From an uncultured bacterium (GTDB taxonomy: Bacteria; Bacteroidota; Rhodothermia; Rhodothermales; Rubricoccaceae), in assembly GCA_947493945.1 (NCBI GenBank), contig CANLSR010000001.1, positions 372,001-436,000 on the forward strand: a DNA stretch of 64,000 nt, given 5' to 3'. The notes beneath the pieces are model-generated. The model searched no databases. It saw only the letters and a list, made by a program, of their open reading frames with translations, and was not told where the DNA came from. This document shows positions 18,074-30,250 of this stretch, piece after piece (the first letter of the stretch is position 1; each line of letters opens with the position of its first letter). The translations under genes were made by a program, and so were the position numbers.

Positions 18074-18868
18074 CTAGTCGGTCATGCCGCGGAGCATCTG
18101 GTCCATGCGCGCGATCTCGGTCTCTTGGTCGACGTGGATGTCGGAGGCCAGCTTAAAGGCGTCGCCGTCCTGGGCCGCGCCGTGGGCGCCGAACAGCGCG
18201 TCGACCATGGTGATGGCGCCGCCGTGGTGCTGCATCATGTAGCGCAGGAACAGCCGGTCGAAGTCCGGGCCCCGGGCGCGGTCGAGCTCTTCGAGCTGGG
18301 CCTGGCTGAGCATCCCCGGCATCATCGAGTGGTCCATGCCGGCGTGGTCCATCGCCTCGTGGTCCATGCCGCCGTGGGCCGCCGCGCCGTGGTCCATGCC
18401 GCTGGCGGTCTCGCCGGGCGGCGCGTCGGCGGCGTCCATCGCGCCGTGGTCCATGCCCGCGTGATCCATCCCTTCGTGGTCCACGCCGGCCTCCTCGCCC
18501 TCGATGCCCATCACCAGCGTCAGCCCGTCAACGCGGGCCGTGGGGACGGGCTCCCCGCGCACGCGGAGCCAGCGCTGCATCGACTCGATCTCGTCGTTCT
18601 GAGCGTTGATGATCCGGGCCGCCAGCCGCTGCACCGCTGGGCTGGCGCCGTGCGTGGGCGCTAGCCGCGACATCACGAGCGCCTGGGCGTGGTGCCCGAT
18701 CATGCCCGTCATAAAGTCGACGTCGGCCGGCGTGTAGTCGGCGCGGGCGTCCTGCTGGCGCTGCCAGTAGAGCGCCTCCAGCTCCGCCGTCGTCTGGGCC
18801 TGGCCGGTGCCGAGCGTGAGCCCCGCCAGCGCGGCGAGGGCGGTCCAGCGGGCGAGTCGAGAACGCAT
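18074..18868 (-). CDS. Secreted DUF305 protein with Met-Asp-His repeat linker
   Basis: The 264-residue product has a signal peptide (about residues 1-25). The first DUF305 half (about 30-115) contains MTGMIGHHAQALVM. The second half (about 188-264) contains YMMQHHGGAITMV. Between them is a linker (about 120-185) with six MDH motifs and one VDH in GMDHAGMDHG-type repeats. Met and His rich segments suggest copper or other metal binding; that is inference. DUF305 proteins are four-helix ferritin-like exported proteins of unsettled function. A TAGATTGG promoter box lies upstream at 18891-18898, and the LVIVD gene follows. Confidence 0.82.
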   Translation of the reverse strand: MRSRLARWTALAALAGLTLGTGQAQTTAELEALYWQRQQDARADYTPADVDFMTGMIGHHAQALVMSRLAPTHGASPAVQRLAARIINAQNDEIESMQRWLRVRGEPVPTARVDGLTLVMGIEGEEAGVDHEGMDHAGMDHGAMDAADAPPGETASGMDHGAAAHGGMDHEAMDHAGMDHSMMPGMLSQAQLEELDRARGPDFDRLFLRYMMQHHGGAITMVDALFGAHGAAQDGDAFKLASDIHVDQETEIARMDQMLRGMTD

Positions 18869-18890
18869 GACGAGATGGGACGGAGAGACC

Positions 18891-18898
18891 CCAATCTA
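18891..18898 (-). promoter_or_regulatory. Putative promoter box TAGATTGG
   Basis: A match to the TAnnTTnG pattern on the minus strand, 22 bases before the DUF305 start. It would drive the DUF305-LVIVD pair. Confidence 0.4.
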
Positions 18899-18981
18899 AA
18901 TCACGCCGTCTTCCTCGACACCCGGCCCCGCCATTTGCCGCCGGCGGCCCGAGCCGTCCCCGACTCCGCCTGGCGAAACGG

Positions 18982-19875
18982 CTAGGCCAGGACCAGGCCC
19001 AGGCCGCCCACCACGAAGCAGTAGTACGCGAAGTACTGGAGCGACTGGCGCTGGACCAGCACGCGGACCGCGCGGATGGCGAACACGCCCGACCCGAACG
19101 CGACCAGCGTCCCCACCAGCAGCGGCACCGCGCCGACGGTCACGCCGGTCTCCAGCATGTCCAGCGTCTTGAGCAGCGTCGCGCCCAGCACGACGGGCAG
19201 GAGCATCAGGAACGAGAAGTCCGCGGCCTCCGTGCGGTCGACGTTGAGGTAGATGGCGGTGCAGATGGTGGAGCCCGAGCGGCTGATGCCAGGGATCAGC
19301 GCGCACGTCTGGGCGACGCCGATCAGCACGGCCTTGGCCGGCGAGAGCACGCCGTCGGGGTCGGGACGGAGCCGAGTCAGCAGCAGCAACACCCCGGTCA
19401 CGATCAGCGCGCCGCACACGAACCGGACGTCGCCGAAGAGCGCCTCCAGCGGGTCCTTGAACAGCAGGTAGCCGATGAACGTCGGCACCATCGTGATCAG
19501 GACCAGGACCGTCACGCGCAGCGACGGCACCGGCCCGCCCGACGCTGGGGGCGGGTCGTAGCTCAGCTCGTCGCCCCGCGCCCGCTCGATCTTGCCGGGG
19601 CGGACGGCCTCGGCCCAGGCGCTCGGCGTGCCCAGCGCCCCGACGGCGTCGCCCAAGATGCGCCAGATGCGGGCGCGGTAGACGGTCAGGATGGAGAGCG
19701 CCGTCCCAAAGTGGACGAACACCTCGAACGTGATGTCGCTCGTGTCACCCGCCGTGAGCCCGGCGTACGTTTCGAGCAGGGTCTCCCCCAGGACCAGGTG
19801 GCCGGACGACGAGATGGGGAGGAACTCGGCCAAGCCTTGGATCAGACCGAGAATGGCGGCTTGCCACCACGTCAT
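18982..19875 (-). CDS. uppP: Undecaprenyl-diphosphatase
   Basis: An integral membrane enzyme that recycles undecaprenyl pyrophosphate to the monophosphate carrier for peptidoglycan and other wall polymers. The 297-residue product has the BacA/UppP motifs: GLAEFLPISSSGHLVLGE at the N-terminus and PGISRSGSTI in the middle. Several hydrophobic helices separate them. An insertion of about 25 polar residues (ERARGDELSYDPPPASGG) lies near residue 110. The leader is pyrimidine-rich and a TAGCTTGC box lies at 19907-19914. Confidence 0.93.
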   Translation of the reverse strand: MTWWQAAILGLIQGLAEFLPISSSGHLVLGETLLETYAGLTAGDTSDITFEVFVHFGTALSILTVYRARIWRILGDAVGALGTPSAWAEAVRPGKIERARGDELSYDPPPASGGPVPSLRVTVLVLITMVPTFIGYLLFKDPLEALFGDVRFVCGALIVTGVLLLLTRLRPDPDGVLSPAKAVLIGVAQTCALIPGISRSGSTICTAIYLNVDRTEAADFSFLMLLPVVLGATLLKTLDMLETGVTVGAVPLLVGTLVAFGSGVFAIRAVRVLVQRQSLQYFAYYCFVVGGLGLVLA

Positions 19876-19906
19876 AGGAAAAGGGGCTGGGCGTCGGGGA
19901 GGGCCG

Positions 19907-19914
19907 GCAAGCTA
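19907..19914 (-). promoter_or_regulatory. Putative promoter box TAGCTTGC
   Basis: A match to the recurring TAnnTTnG-like box on the minus strand, 31 bases before uppP. Confidence 0.35.
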
Positions 19915-19938
19915 CGCGGCCCGCGCGGCGGCGGTGAT

Positions 19939-19953
19939 CGCCAGCGGCTGGCG
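19939..19953. repeat. Interspersed repeat CGCCAGCGGCTGGCG
   Basis: An exact copy in the gap between the NFACT gene end and uppP, 18 bases past the NFACT stop. Confidence 0.8.
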
Positions 19954-19971
19954 GACCGTGCCGCCGGAGGC

Positions 19972-21588
19972 TCAGGGCGCCGCCGGCGCCACGTCGACCA
20001 CGTCCTCGCGGTCGACGCGGACGAGCCCGGGCGGGCCGCCCTTGACGGGGCGGACGTACTTGCGCTCGGTCACCGTCACGGGCACCAAGGACTGCGTCCG
20101 CGCCGTCGAGAACCACGCCGCCAGCCGGGCGGCGGCCTCGACGGCCGCGCGCGGCACGTCGGTCTGGCGGCCGGCGCGCCGGACCACGACGTGCGAGCCG
20201 GGCACGCCGCGCGCGTGGAGCCACAGGTCGTGCGGGCGGGCCACGCGCGTGGTCAGGTGGGCGTTGCCCCGGGCGTGCTTGCCGACGAGGGCCTCGAACC
20301 CTCCGGGCAGCGCGATCCGGTGGAACGGCTCGGCCGGGCCGGACTCCCCTTTCTGGCCCAGCAGCGCCGCCAGCACGCCGGCCTCAGACTCCTGGACCTC
20401 GCGCAGCTCGGCCAGCGTGGTCGTGGCGCGGACGCGCTCCAACAGGCTGGCGGCCGTGTCGGCCTGGGCCTGGGCCTCCTCCCACCGCGCCTCGGCGGTC
20501 GCGCGCGCGCGGCGCGTGCGCCGGGCCTTGTCGTAGTAGCGCTCGGCGTTCTCGACGGCCGTCCGCGCCGGGTCGAGCGGGACCTCGACCGGGTCGCCCG
20601 TCCCGCCGACGATGTCCGCCAGCGTGACCGACTCGCGGCCGGCCGGGGCGTTGCCGGTCGCCATCAGCAGGTGCGCCCAGACCTCGTAGCGGTCGGCGCG
20701 CGACGGTTCGGACAGCTCGGAGAGCATGGCGTCGGCCGAGCGGGCGCGGCGGCGGGCGGCGGTGCCCAGCGCGCGTTCGAGCGGCGCGTAGGCCTCGGCG
20801 TAGGCGCGCTGGCCCAGCGACCTCCGGGCCCAGACGGAGAGCGCCGCGTCGACGGTCTCGAACGCTTGGGCGCGCCACGCCGGGGGCGGGGAGGCCAAGG
20901 GGACGAGCGCGAACGCCTCCGCCAGCGGGCCGCGCCAGTAGACGTGCGGCCGGGGCCTCTCCAACTCGGCTTGGTACGCGCGGACGGCGTGGAACAGCGC
21001 GTCCAGGTCGGCGTCGTCCGGCGCGTCGTCGGGGTCTAGGCCGGCACGTTGGACGGCTTGGGCCGCCAGCGCGCGCGTCAGCAGCGGGACCGCGCCGGCG
21101 ACCGACTGGGCCAGCGTCCGCCGGGGCCGCCAGCGGCTGGCGAACGCGTCGGGCGTGCCGACGACGGGCGCCGGGCGCGGCGTCGCGGTCTCGCCCCGCC
21201 ACTCGTCCTCGTCCAGGAACGCCTGCTCCACCACGCCTGCGGAGTCGGTCCAGAGCACGTTGGGGCGCGGGCCGAACAGGACGACCTGGACCGTGCCCCG
21301 GTCGAGGTCGAGAAACACGTGGCGGTCGCGCTCGGCCACCCGCACGCGCCGGACGGTGCCCCCGACGGCGGCCGTCAGCACGTCGGCCGTGTTGCGCCGC
21401 TGGCGGGCCGCGCCGGCGGCGCGGAAGAGCAAGGGGGAGCCGGGGTCGCAGACGACGCGGACCGCGCCAGCCTCGCCCAACGACAGCGTCGCCTCGCGCG
21501 GGCTCTGGGTCCAGGCGTCGGCGACGGTGGCGCCGGTCAGCCGACCGTCCCATTCCCCGGCAAGGGCGCGCAGCGTGTAGAAGTCCAT
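19972..21588 (-). CDS. NFACT-family protein (RqcH/Rqc2 homologue)
   Basis: NFACT proteins bind stalled large ribosomal subunits and, as RqcH, recruit tRNA-Ala to add alanine tails. The 538-residue product starts MDFYTLRALAGEWDGRL, typical of NFACT-N. ERDRHVFLDL may carry the conserved DR pair. A coiled-coil middle spans about residues 265-400. The C-terminal NFACT-R domain contains HDLWLHARGVPGSHVVVR. The ATG at 21588 gives the family start. With tmRNA also in the window, two ribosome-rescue routes are present. The older name fibronectin-binding protein would be misleading here. Confidence 0.88.
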   Translation of the reverse strand: MDFYTLRALAGEWDGRLTGATVADAWTQSPREATLSLGEAGAVRVVCDPGSPLLFRAAGAARQRRNTADVLTAAVGGTVRRVRVAERDRHVFLDLDRGTVQVVLFGPRPNVLWTDSAGVVEQAFLDEDEWRGETATPRPAPVVGTPDAFASRWRPRRTLAQSVAGAVPLLTRALAAQAVQRAGLDPDDAPDDADLDALFHAVRAYQAELERPRPHVYWRGPLAEAFALVPLASPPPAWRAQAFETVDAALSVWARRSLGQRAYAEAYAPLERALGTAARRRARSADAMLSELSEPSRADRYEVWAHLLMATGNAPAGRESVTLADIVGGTGDPVEVPLDPARTAVENAERYYDKARRTRRARATAEARWEEAQAQADTAASLLERVRATTTLAELREVQESEAGVLAALLGQKGESGPAEPFHRIALPGGFEALVGKHARGNAHLTTRVARPHDLWLHARGVPGSHVVVRRAGRQTDVPRAAVEAAARLAAWFSTARTQSLVPVTVTERKYVRPVKGGPPGLVRVDREDVVDVAPAAP

Positions 21589-21810
21589 GCCCCCAAGGTC
21601 GCCCCGTCCGCACCAAGCGACGGGCCGACGAGCCGGAGCCGGCGGGCGCCGGCCCCTGACCACGGGCGGCCCGGTCTCGGCATCGGCCACGGCGCCCGCC
21701 AGCGGGCCGGCCCGCGCGGCGGGCACCGGTGGGAGACGGCCCCGACGCGCCCCCCTGGTGGGCCGTTTGCCCTTCTGCCCTATGTTGGCGGTTACCCAGC
21801 CCCCACCGCC

Positions 21811-22254
21811 ATGCCCCGCTCCATCCGCGCCATCCTGCGCCAGACCGACCGCGAGCCGGTCTCCATCGCGCCCGACGCCACCGTGTTCGAGGCCATCGGC
21901 CAGATGGTCGAGGCCAACGTCGGCTCCATCCTGGTCATCGAGGCCGGCGCGCTCCGGGGCATCTTTACCGAGCGCGACTACCTCCGCCGGATCGCCCTCC
22001 AGGGGCGCACCTCGCGCGAGACCCAGATCCGCGACGTGATGACGTCGGAGCTGGTCACGGTCGAGCCGGACGACCGCGTGGACACCTGCCTGGCGCTGAT
22101 GACCGAGCGCAAGATCCGCCACCTGCCCGTCCTGGACGACGGCCGGGTCGCGGGCGTGGTCTCCATCGGCGACTGCGTGCGGGCCCGGCTGGAGCAGGCC
22201 CGGGGCGAGGTCGAGGACCTGCACCGGTTCGTGGCCGGCGGCTACGCCGGCTGA
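21811..22254 (+). CDS. Two-CBS-domain protein
   Basis: A 147-residue protein that is essentially a CBS pair. The first CBS (about residues 8-65) contains GSILVIEAGALRGIFTERD. The second (about 73-130) contains RKIRHLPVLDDGRVAGVVS. Such stand-alone proteins sense adenine nucleotides or other ligands; the ligand and target here are unknown. The ATG follows CCCCCACCGCC. It converges with recN. Confidence 0.85.
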   Translation: MPRSIRAILRQTDREPVSIAPDATVFEAIGQMVEANVGSILVIEAGALRGIFTERDYLRRIALQGRTSRETQIRDVMTSELVTVEPDDRVDTCLALMTERKIRHLPVLDDGRVAGVVSIGDCVRARLEQARGEVEDLHRFVAGGYAG

Positions 22255-22307
22255 CCGCGAGCGGCCAGCGGCCGGGCGGGCGGTGAGCGCGGGCACCGCG
22301 CGCCGCG

Positions 22308-24032
22308 CTACCCCTCCGACCGGCCGCTGCCGATCAGCTCCCGGGCCGACGCCAGCGCCGCCTCGCTCACGGCGTCGCCCGCCAGCAGCGAGGCGACGGC
22401 CTCGGCGCGCTCGGCCTCGTCCAGCCGGCGGATGTGCGTCCGCGTGCGGCCGTCCTCGACCACCTTCTCGACCTCGAAGTGGACGTCGCCCAGGCTCGCG
22501 ATCTGGGGCAGGTGCGTGATGGCGATGATCTGGTGGAACTGGGCCAGCCGGTGCATCGACTCGCCGGCGCGCCGGGCGATCGGGCCCGAGATGCCCGTGT
22601 CGATCTCGTCGAACACCAGGATCGGCAGCCGCTCGCTCTTGGCCAGGATCGCCTTGAGGGCCAGCATGATGCGGCTCACCTCGCCGCCGGACGCCACCTT
22701 GACGAGGGGCTTGGGGTCCTCGCCCAGGTTGGCCGATAGGTGGAACTCGACCAGGTCGGCGCCGGCCGGGAACGCCGTCACGGTCCGCTGGCGGTTGCCC
22801 TCGGGCAGGCGGACCCACCCGGCCGGGTCGTCCTGGAACCCGAACTGGACCTCGAACCGGGCGTGGGGCATCCCCAGCGTCGCCAGCTCGACGCCGACGG
22901 CGGCCTCGATGCGCTCGGCGGTCTCGTGGCGCTTGAGCGACAGCCGGTAGGCGGCCGCGCTCAGCTCCTCCTGGGCCACCTCGATCTTGCCGTCCAGCCG
23001 GGCGATGGCCCCCTCGAAGTCCTTGGCCAGGTCGTACGTCTTGCCGATCTCGGCGCGGTAGTCCAGGACGGCCTCGACTGTCCCGCCGTACTTCCGCTCC
23101 AGGTAGTCGATCTCGGACGCGCGCTCCCTGATCTCGTCCAGCCGCTCCGGGTTGAACTCGATCCGCGCGTTGTAGTCCTGGAGAAACTGGGTCGCCTCCT
23201 TCAAGGCGATCTCGGCCGCGCGCACGTCCTGCAACGTCGCGTCGAACGCCGTGTCGATGCGGGCCAGGTCCTGGAGCTGGTTGCGGACGAGCACGACGCG
23301 GTCGTAGAGCGCGTCGTCGGCCTCCGAGATCTGGCCGTAGAGCTCGGCCGTCGCCTCGTAGAGGTGCTCCGCGTTTTCCAGGACCCGGCGCTCGGCGTCC
23401 AGGTCGTCGGCCTCGCCGGGCTTGAGCGCCGCGGCGTCGATCTCCTCGATCTGGAAGGCGTAGAGCTCCTTCTGCTTCCGGAGCTCCTGCTCGCGCCGGA
23501 CCAGGTCGGCCCGCTCGCGCGCGAGCGCGCCGGCGGCGCGGTAGGCCGTCCGGTAGGTCTCGACCAGGCCGCCCAAGCCGCCAAAGTTGTCCAGCAGCTC
23601 GACGTGCGTCTCCGTCCGCAAGAGCGACTGGTGCTCGTGCTGGCCGTGGAGGTCGATGGTGTTCGAGGCCACCTCGCGGAGCACGTCCAGCGTCGCCGGC
23701 GTGTCGTTGACGAACGCCCGCGACCCGCGCGCCGAGATCTCGCGCCGGACCACCAGCATCCCGCCTTGGGACGGCTCGATGGCGTGCTCCGCCAGCAGCG
23801 CCGGCACGCGCCCCTCGTCGGCGTTGTCGAACACGCCCTCGACGACGGCCTTCTTGGCCCCCGTGCGCAGCGCCTCCGTGCTGGCGCGGTCGCCCAAGAG
23901 CAGCTTCATCGCGCCCAGCAGGATCGACTTGCCGGCGCCGGTCTCGCCCGTGATGATGTTGAGCCCGCTGTCGAACTCGACCTCGAGCTCCTCGATCAGA
24001 GCGTAGTCGCGGATGTAGAGGCTTCGCAGCAT
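22308..24032 (-). CDS. recN: DNA repair protein RecN
   Basis: An SMC-like ATPase that acts early in double-strand-break repair. The 574-residue product has Walker A GETGAGKS at residues 29-36 in the family start MLRSLYIRDYALIEELEVEF. A long coiled coil occupies the middle. The ABC signature region KVASGGEVSRIMLALK is followed by Walker B LPILVFDEIDTGISG. The length is normal. The gene follows secA on the same strand; the 95-base gap holds a large inverted repeat, so the two may be separate transcription units. Confidence 0.93.
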   Translation of the reverse strand: MLRSLYIRDYALIEELEVEFDSGLNIITGETGAGKSILLGAMKLLLGDRASTEALRTGAKKAVVEGVFDNADEGRVPALLAEHAIEPSQGGMLVVRREISARGSRAFVNDTPATLDVLREVASNTIDLHGQHEHQSLLRTETHVELLDNFGGLGGLVETYRTAYRAAGALARERADLVRREQELRKQKELYAFQIEEIDAAALKPGEADDLDAERRVLENAEHLYEATAELYGQISEADDALYDRVVLVRNQLQDLARIDTAFDATLQDVRAAEIALKEATQFLQDYNARIEFNPERLDEIRERASEIDYLERKYGGTVEAVLDYRAEIGKTYDLAKDFEGAIARLDGKIEVAQEELSAAAYRLSLKRHETAERIEAAVGVELATLGMPHARFEVQFGFQDDPAGWVRLPEGNRQRTVTAFPAGADLVEFHLSANLGEDPKPLVKVASGGEVSRIMLALKAILAKSERLPILVFDEIDTGISGPIARRAGESMHRLAQFHQIIAITHLPQIASLGDVHFEVEKVVEDGRTRTHIRRLDEAERAEAVASLLAGDAVSEAALASARELIGSGRSEG

Positions 24033-24056
24033 GGCGAGAAGTCAGGGGTCGGGAAC

Positions 24057-24120
24057 CAGGAATCAGAGGGCGGACGCAGCGACACACACCGGCTCGCTGA
24101 TTCCTACTCCCTGATTCCTG
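24057..24120. repeat. Inverted repeat between secA and recN
   Basis: CAGGAATCAG (24057-24066) pairs with CTGATTCCTG (24111-24120) over a 44-base loop; CTGATTCCT occurs twice in the right half. It lies just past the secA stop and in the recN leader. It could be a terminator or a leader structure. Confidence 0.5.
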
Positions 24121-24127
24121 ATCCCTC

Positions 24128-27562
<3,435 letters not shown>

Positions 27563-27602
27563 GGGGAGCGAAGAGTCGAAATCAGGGAGGTGCCGGCCGG
27601 GC

Positions 27603-27610
27603 CAAAGGTA
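27603..27610 (-). promoter_or_regulatory. Putative secA promoter box TACCTTTG
   Basis: An exact TAnnTTTG match on the minus strand, 41 bases before the secA start. It is identical to the box before the 31-residue ribosomal gene. Confidence 0.5.
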
Positions 27611-27844
27611 GGTCCGCGTGTTCACCAGAACCCGTGAGAGACGGCCCGCCGTATGCGGACGTTTCGCGGCGGCGGGTGTATCCCCGAGGTCTTCGCCCCG
27701 CTGGCGGCTGGGCCGGGCCGTCCGCCGGGCCGTCGGCCGGGCCGTCGGCCCCGAGAGGATGGGGCTGGCGCGGAACGCCCGGGCGGCGGGCGTGGGGGCC
27801 GGCGGGGCACCGTGTCGGGACCGACCGGGCGGCGCGGGGCGCAC

Positions 27845-27852
27845 TACCTTGC
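27845..27852 (+). promoter_or_regulatory. Putative promoter box TACCTTGC
   Basis: A TAnnTTnn match 46 bases before the porQ-like start, on the plus strand. Confidence 0.35.
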
Positions 27853-27897
27853 CGCCCGTTCGCGACCGCCCTGCCCGACGCCCCTTCCCGGTCCGCC

Positions 27898-28884
27898 ATG
27901 TCATCGATCCCGCTCGCCGGGCGTGCGCTCTGCCTCCTCGGCCTGTCGCTGTGCCTCGCCGCGCCCCGGGCGCAGTCGCGGACGGAGACGGCCTTCGACC
28001 TGCTGCGCCTCGACCCGTCGGCGCGGCTGGCGTCGCTGGCGGGGACGGGCGCGGTGGACGGCGGCGACCCGTCGGCGCTGTTCGTCAACCCGGCGCGGCT
28101 GGCGCCCGACGCCGACCGCGGGCTCGGGCTGGGCTACACCAACCTGGCGCTCGACGTCAACGCCGGCGCGGCGGCCTACTCCCGGGCGACGCCGTGGCTG
28201 GGCGGGCTCCAGGTCGGCGGCGGCGTGCGGTTCCTGTCCTACGGCGACTTCGAGCGGCGGAGCGCCCCCGACGCCGACCCCGAGGGCACGTTCGGCGCCA
28301 GCGAGGCGGCGCTAACGCTGGCGGCCTCGCGCGAGCTGCTGCCGCGCGTGCGCGTGGGGCTGGCCGCACACGCGCTGTTCGCGTCCATCGACGACGCCGG
28401 CAGCCAGGCGCTGGCGGCCGACCTTGGCGTGAGCTACGTCCACGCCGAGCGGGGCCTGGCGCTGGGCGCGAGCCTCCACCACGTCGGGGTCGTGGTGTCG
28501 TCGCTGGGCCGCACCGGCGACCGCCTGCCGCTCGACCTCCGGGTCACGGCCTCCAAGGAGCTGCGCTACGTGCCGCTCACGGTCTCGGTGGCCGCCGTGG
28601 ACCTGCACCGGTTCGAGGGCCGGGCGGCGGACTCGTCGTTCGTGGGCCGGGCGCTCGACCACCTGGCGCTGGGCGGCGAGCTCCAGCTCGGGTCGTCGTT
28701 CGCCGTCCGCGCCGGCTACAACGGGCGCCGCGGCGGCGACCTCCGCTCGGGCGGGCGCCTGGACCTGGCCGGCGTCAGCGTCGGCGCCGGCGTCCGGCTG
28801 CGCCGGATCTCGGTCGACTACGCGTTCTCGAACTGGGGCGACTTTGGCGGCCTCCACCAGTTCGGCGTGCGGACCAAGCTCTAG
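27898..28884 (+). CDS. porQ: PorQ-like outer-membrane beta-barrel protein (type IX secretion)
   Basis: A 328-residue protein with a signal peptide (about residues 1-25). The body is alternating beta-strand sequence rich in Gly, Ala, Ser and Leu. DPSARLASLAGTGAVDGGDPSALFVNPA near the start is typical of the PorV/PorQ family. It ends with strands RRISVDYAFSNWGDF and FGVRTKL. PorQ tethers the sortase PorZ in the T9SS of Bacteroidota. A sorted client protein is present in the window (51571-53469), which supports the call. The ATG at 27898 follows a C-rich leader. A PorV-like or other FadL-type role is possible. Confidence 0.72.
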   Translation: MSSIPLAGRALCLLGLSLCLAAPRAQSRTETAFDLLRLDPSARLASLAGTGAVDGGDPSALFVNPARLAPDADRGLGLGYTNLALDVNAGAAAYSRATPWLGGLQVGGGVRFLSYGDFERRSAPDADPEGTFGASEAALTLAASRELLPRVRVGLAAHALFASIDDAGSQALAADLGVSYVHAERGLALGASLHHVGVVVSSLGRTGDRLPLDLRVTASKELRYVPLTVSVAAVDLHRFEGRAADSSFVGRALDHLALGGELQLGSSFAVRAGYNGRRGGDLRSGGRLDLAGVSVGAGVRLRRISVDYAFSNWGDFGGLHQFGVRTKL

Positions 28885-28937
28885 CACACCGCCGAGGCCG
28901 CCCGCGCGTTGACGGCCCCTCCCCTTCCGGTCCTGCC

Positions 28938-29381
28938 ATGCTTCGCACGCTGCTCCTCACCGCCCTGCTGGCGCCGCTCGTCGGCGCGGGGTGCGCGTCG
29001 TCGCAGACGGCCGGGGACGCCCGGGCGGCCGAGAGCGCCCGCGTCCGGTCGGCCGACGCCGGCGAGCCGTTCCGCCTGGCCCTGGGCGCGACGGCCGAGC
29101 GCGGCGGTCACGCGGTTCGGTTTGTCGAGGTCGTCGAGGACAGCCGCTGCCCCGAGGGCGCCCAGTGCATCGCCGCCGGGCGCGCGCGGATCCGCGTCGA
29201 GGTGGACGGCGAGCCGTTCGTGCTCTCGGTCCCGCACGCCCGCATGGCCGACGACGAGGCGTCGATGGTCGAGTGGGGCACGGTCCAGGTGGTCGTGACC
29301 GGCCTGGAGCCCGCGCCCGGCGCCTCCGACGGGGACGCCACGCCGGAGGCCGTCCTCATCACGCGCCCGTCGACGGTGTAG
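28938..29381 (+). CDS. Small lipoprotein with DSRCPEGAQC motif
   Basis: A 147-residue predicted lipoprotein: MLRTLLLTALLAPLVGAGC, with the lipid Cys at residue 19. The mature part contains VEDSRCPEGAQCIAAGRARI, a two-cysteine motif common in small Bacteroidota lipoproteins of unknown function. It lies 53 bases after the PorQ-like gene on the same strand and may share its transcript. The start is set by the signal peptide and the C-rich leader. Confidence 0.72.
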   Translation: MLRTLLLTALLAPLVGAGCASSQTAGDARAAESARVRSADAGEPFRLALGATAERGGHAVRFVEVVEDSRCPEGAQCIAAGRARIRVEVDGEPFVLSVPHARMADDEASMVEWGTVQVVVTGLEPAPGASDGDATPEAVLITRPSTV

Positions 29382-29411
29382 CCACGCCGAAAGAAACGCC
29401 CAGATTCCGCG

Positions 29412-29963
29412 CTAGCTCGCCCGCGCCGGCCCGCGCCGCCAGCCGCGCAGGCTCTCGGCGACTTGCCGGGCGACGACGTCCGGCGCGCCGTCGGCGTCCG
29501 CCACCCGATCGGCCTGGGCGTAGAGCGGCTCGCGCGCGGCCGACAGCGCGCGCACGCGCGCTTCGAGCGCGGGTCCCCGGAGCGGACGCCCGTCGGCACC
29601 GGCCAGGAGCGGGCGGCCGCGCGCGTCCCCCAGGCGGCGCAGCGTGGCCTCGGCCGACGACCGGAGCCAGACGACGGCGCCGGCCCTCCGCGCGACGGCC
29701 AGGTTGCCGGGCGTCGCCAGCGTCCCGCCGCCGGTGGCGACGACCAGGTTGCGGCCACGAGCCGTCTCCGCCAGCGCCTCGGCCTCGGCGGCGCGGAACA
29801 CGCCCTCGCCCTGGGCGAACAGCTCCTCGACCGTCTGCCGAGCGCGCGCCTCCACCATCCAGTCGAGGTCCACGAACCGGTAGCCCAGCCGGTCCGCCAC
29901 GAGCGGGCCGACGGTGCTCTTGCCGGTGGCCATGAAGCCTGTGAGGTAGACGCGGGGCGGCAC
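29412..29963 (-). CDS. aroK: Shikimate kinase
   Basis: Phosphorylates shikimate to shikimate-3-phosphate in aromatic amino acid synthesis. The 183-residue product has the P-loop GFMATGKST at residues 9-17, the shikimate-binding DLDWMVE, the ATGGG motif, and a lid region with RPLL. The start is GTG at 29963, only six codons before the first strand. The eight-copy 9-base repeat begins at the very next base upstream. If translation started farther up, the repeat would encode Arg-Thr-Ser triplets. Confidence 0.92.
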   Translation of the reverse strand: MPPRVYLTGFMATGKSTVGPLVADRLGYRFVDLDWMVEARARQTVEELFAQGEGVFRAAEAEALAETARGRNLVVATGGGTLATPGNLAVARRAGAVVWLRSSAEATLRRLGDARGRPLLAGADGRPLRGPALEARVRALSAAREPLYAQADRVADADGAPDVVARQVAESLRGWRRGPARAS

Positions 29964-30035
29964 GGAGGTGCGGGAGGTGCGGGAGGTGCGGGAGGTGCGG
30001 GAGGTGCGGGAGGTGCGGGAGGTGCGGGAGGTGCG
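29964..30035. repeat. Tandem repeat, 8 copies of GGAGGTGCG
   Basis: Eight perfect 9-base units directly abut the aroK start codon in its leader. The coding strand of aroK therefore reads C-rich CGCACCTCC units. The 27 bases at 30039-30065 match those beside two other minisatellites. Confidence 0.95.
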
Positions 30036-30061
30036 GGAATCTGGCGCCCGCCGGGCGCTAG

Positions 30062-30076
30062 CGCCAGCGGCTGGCG
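30062..30076. repeat. Interspersed repeat CGCCAGCGGCTGGCG
   Basis: An exact copy in the aroK-tsaD divergent gap, overlapping the end of the shared 27-base element. Confidence 0.8.
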
Positions 30077-30115
30077 GGAAGTCGGTCGGAACTTTTCGTC
30101 GGTGCGCGGTCCCAC

Positions 30116-30250
30116 CCGCTCCCCGCTCCCCGCTCCCCGCTCCCCGCTCCCCGCTCCCCGCTCCCCGCTCCCCGCTCCCCGCTCCCCGCTCCCCGCCCCC
30201 CGCTCCCCGCTCCCCGCTCCCCGCCCCCCGCTCCCCGCTCCCCGCTCCCC
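30116..30250. repeat. Tandem repeat, about 19 units of CCCCGCT
   Basis: A 7-base repeat with two units changed to CCCCGCC. It ends at the base before GTTG, so it lies directly against the TTG start of tsaD and forms its whole leader. Confidence 0.95.

Noticed and set aside
19972..24087. One 1371-codon minus-strand gene
   Set aside because: Only the last 538 codons (from 21588) match a family. The upstream part is antisense to the CBS gene and out of frame with recN.
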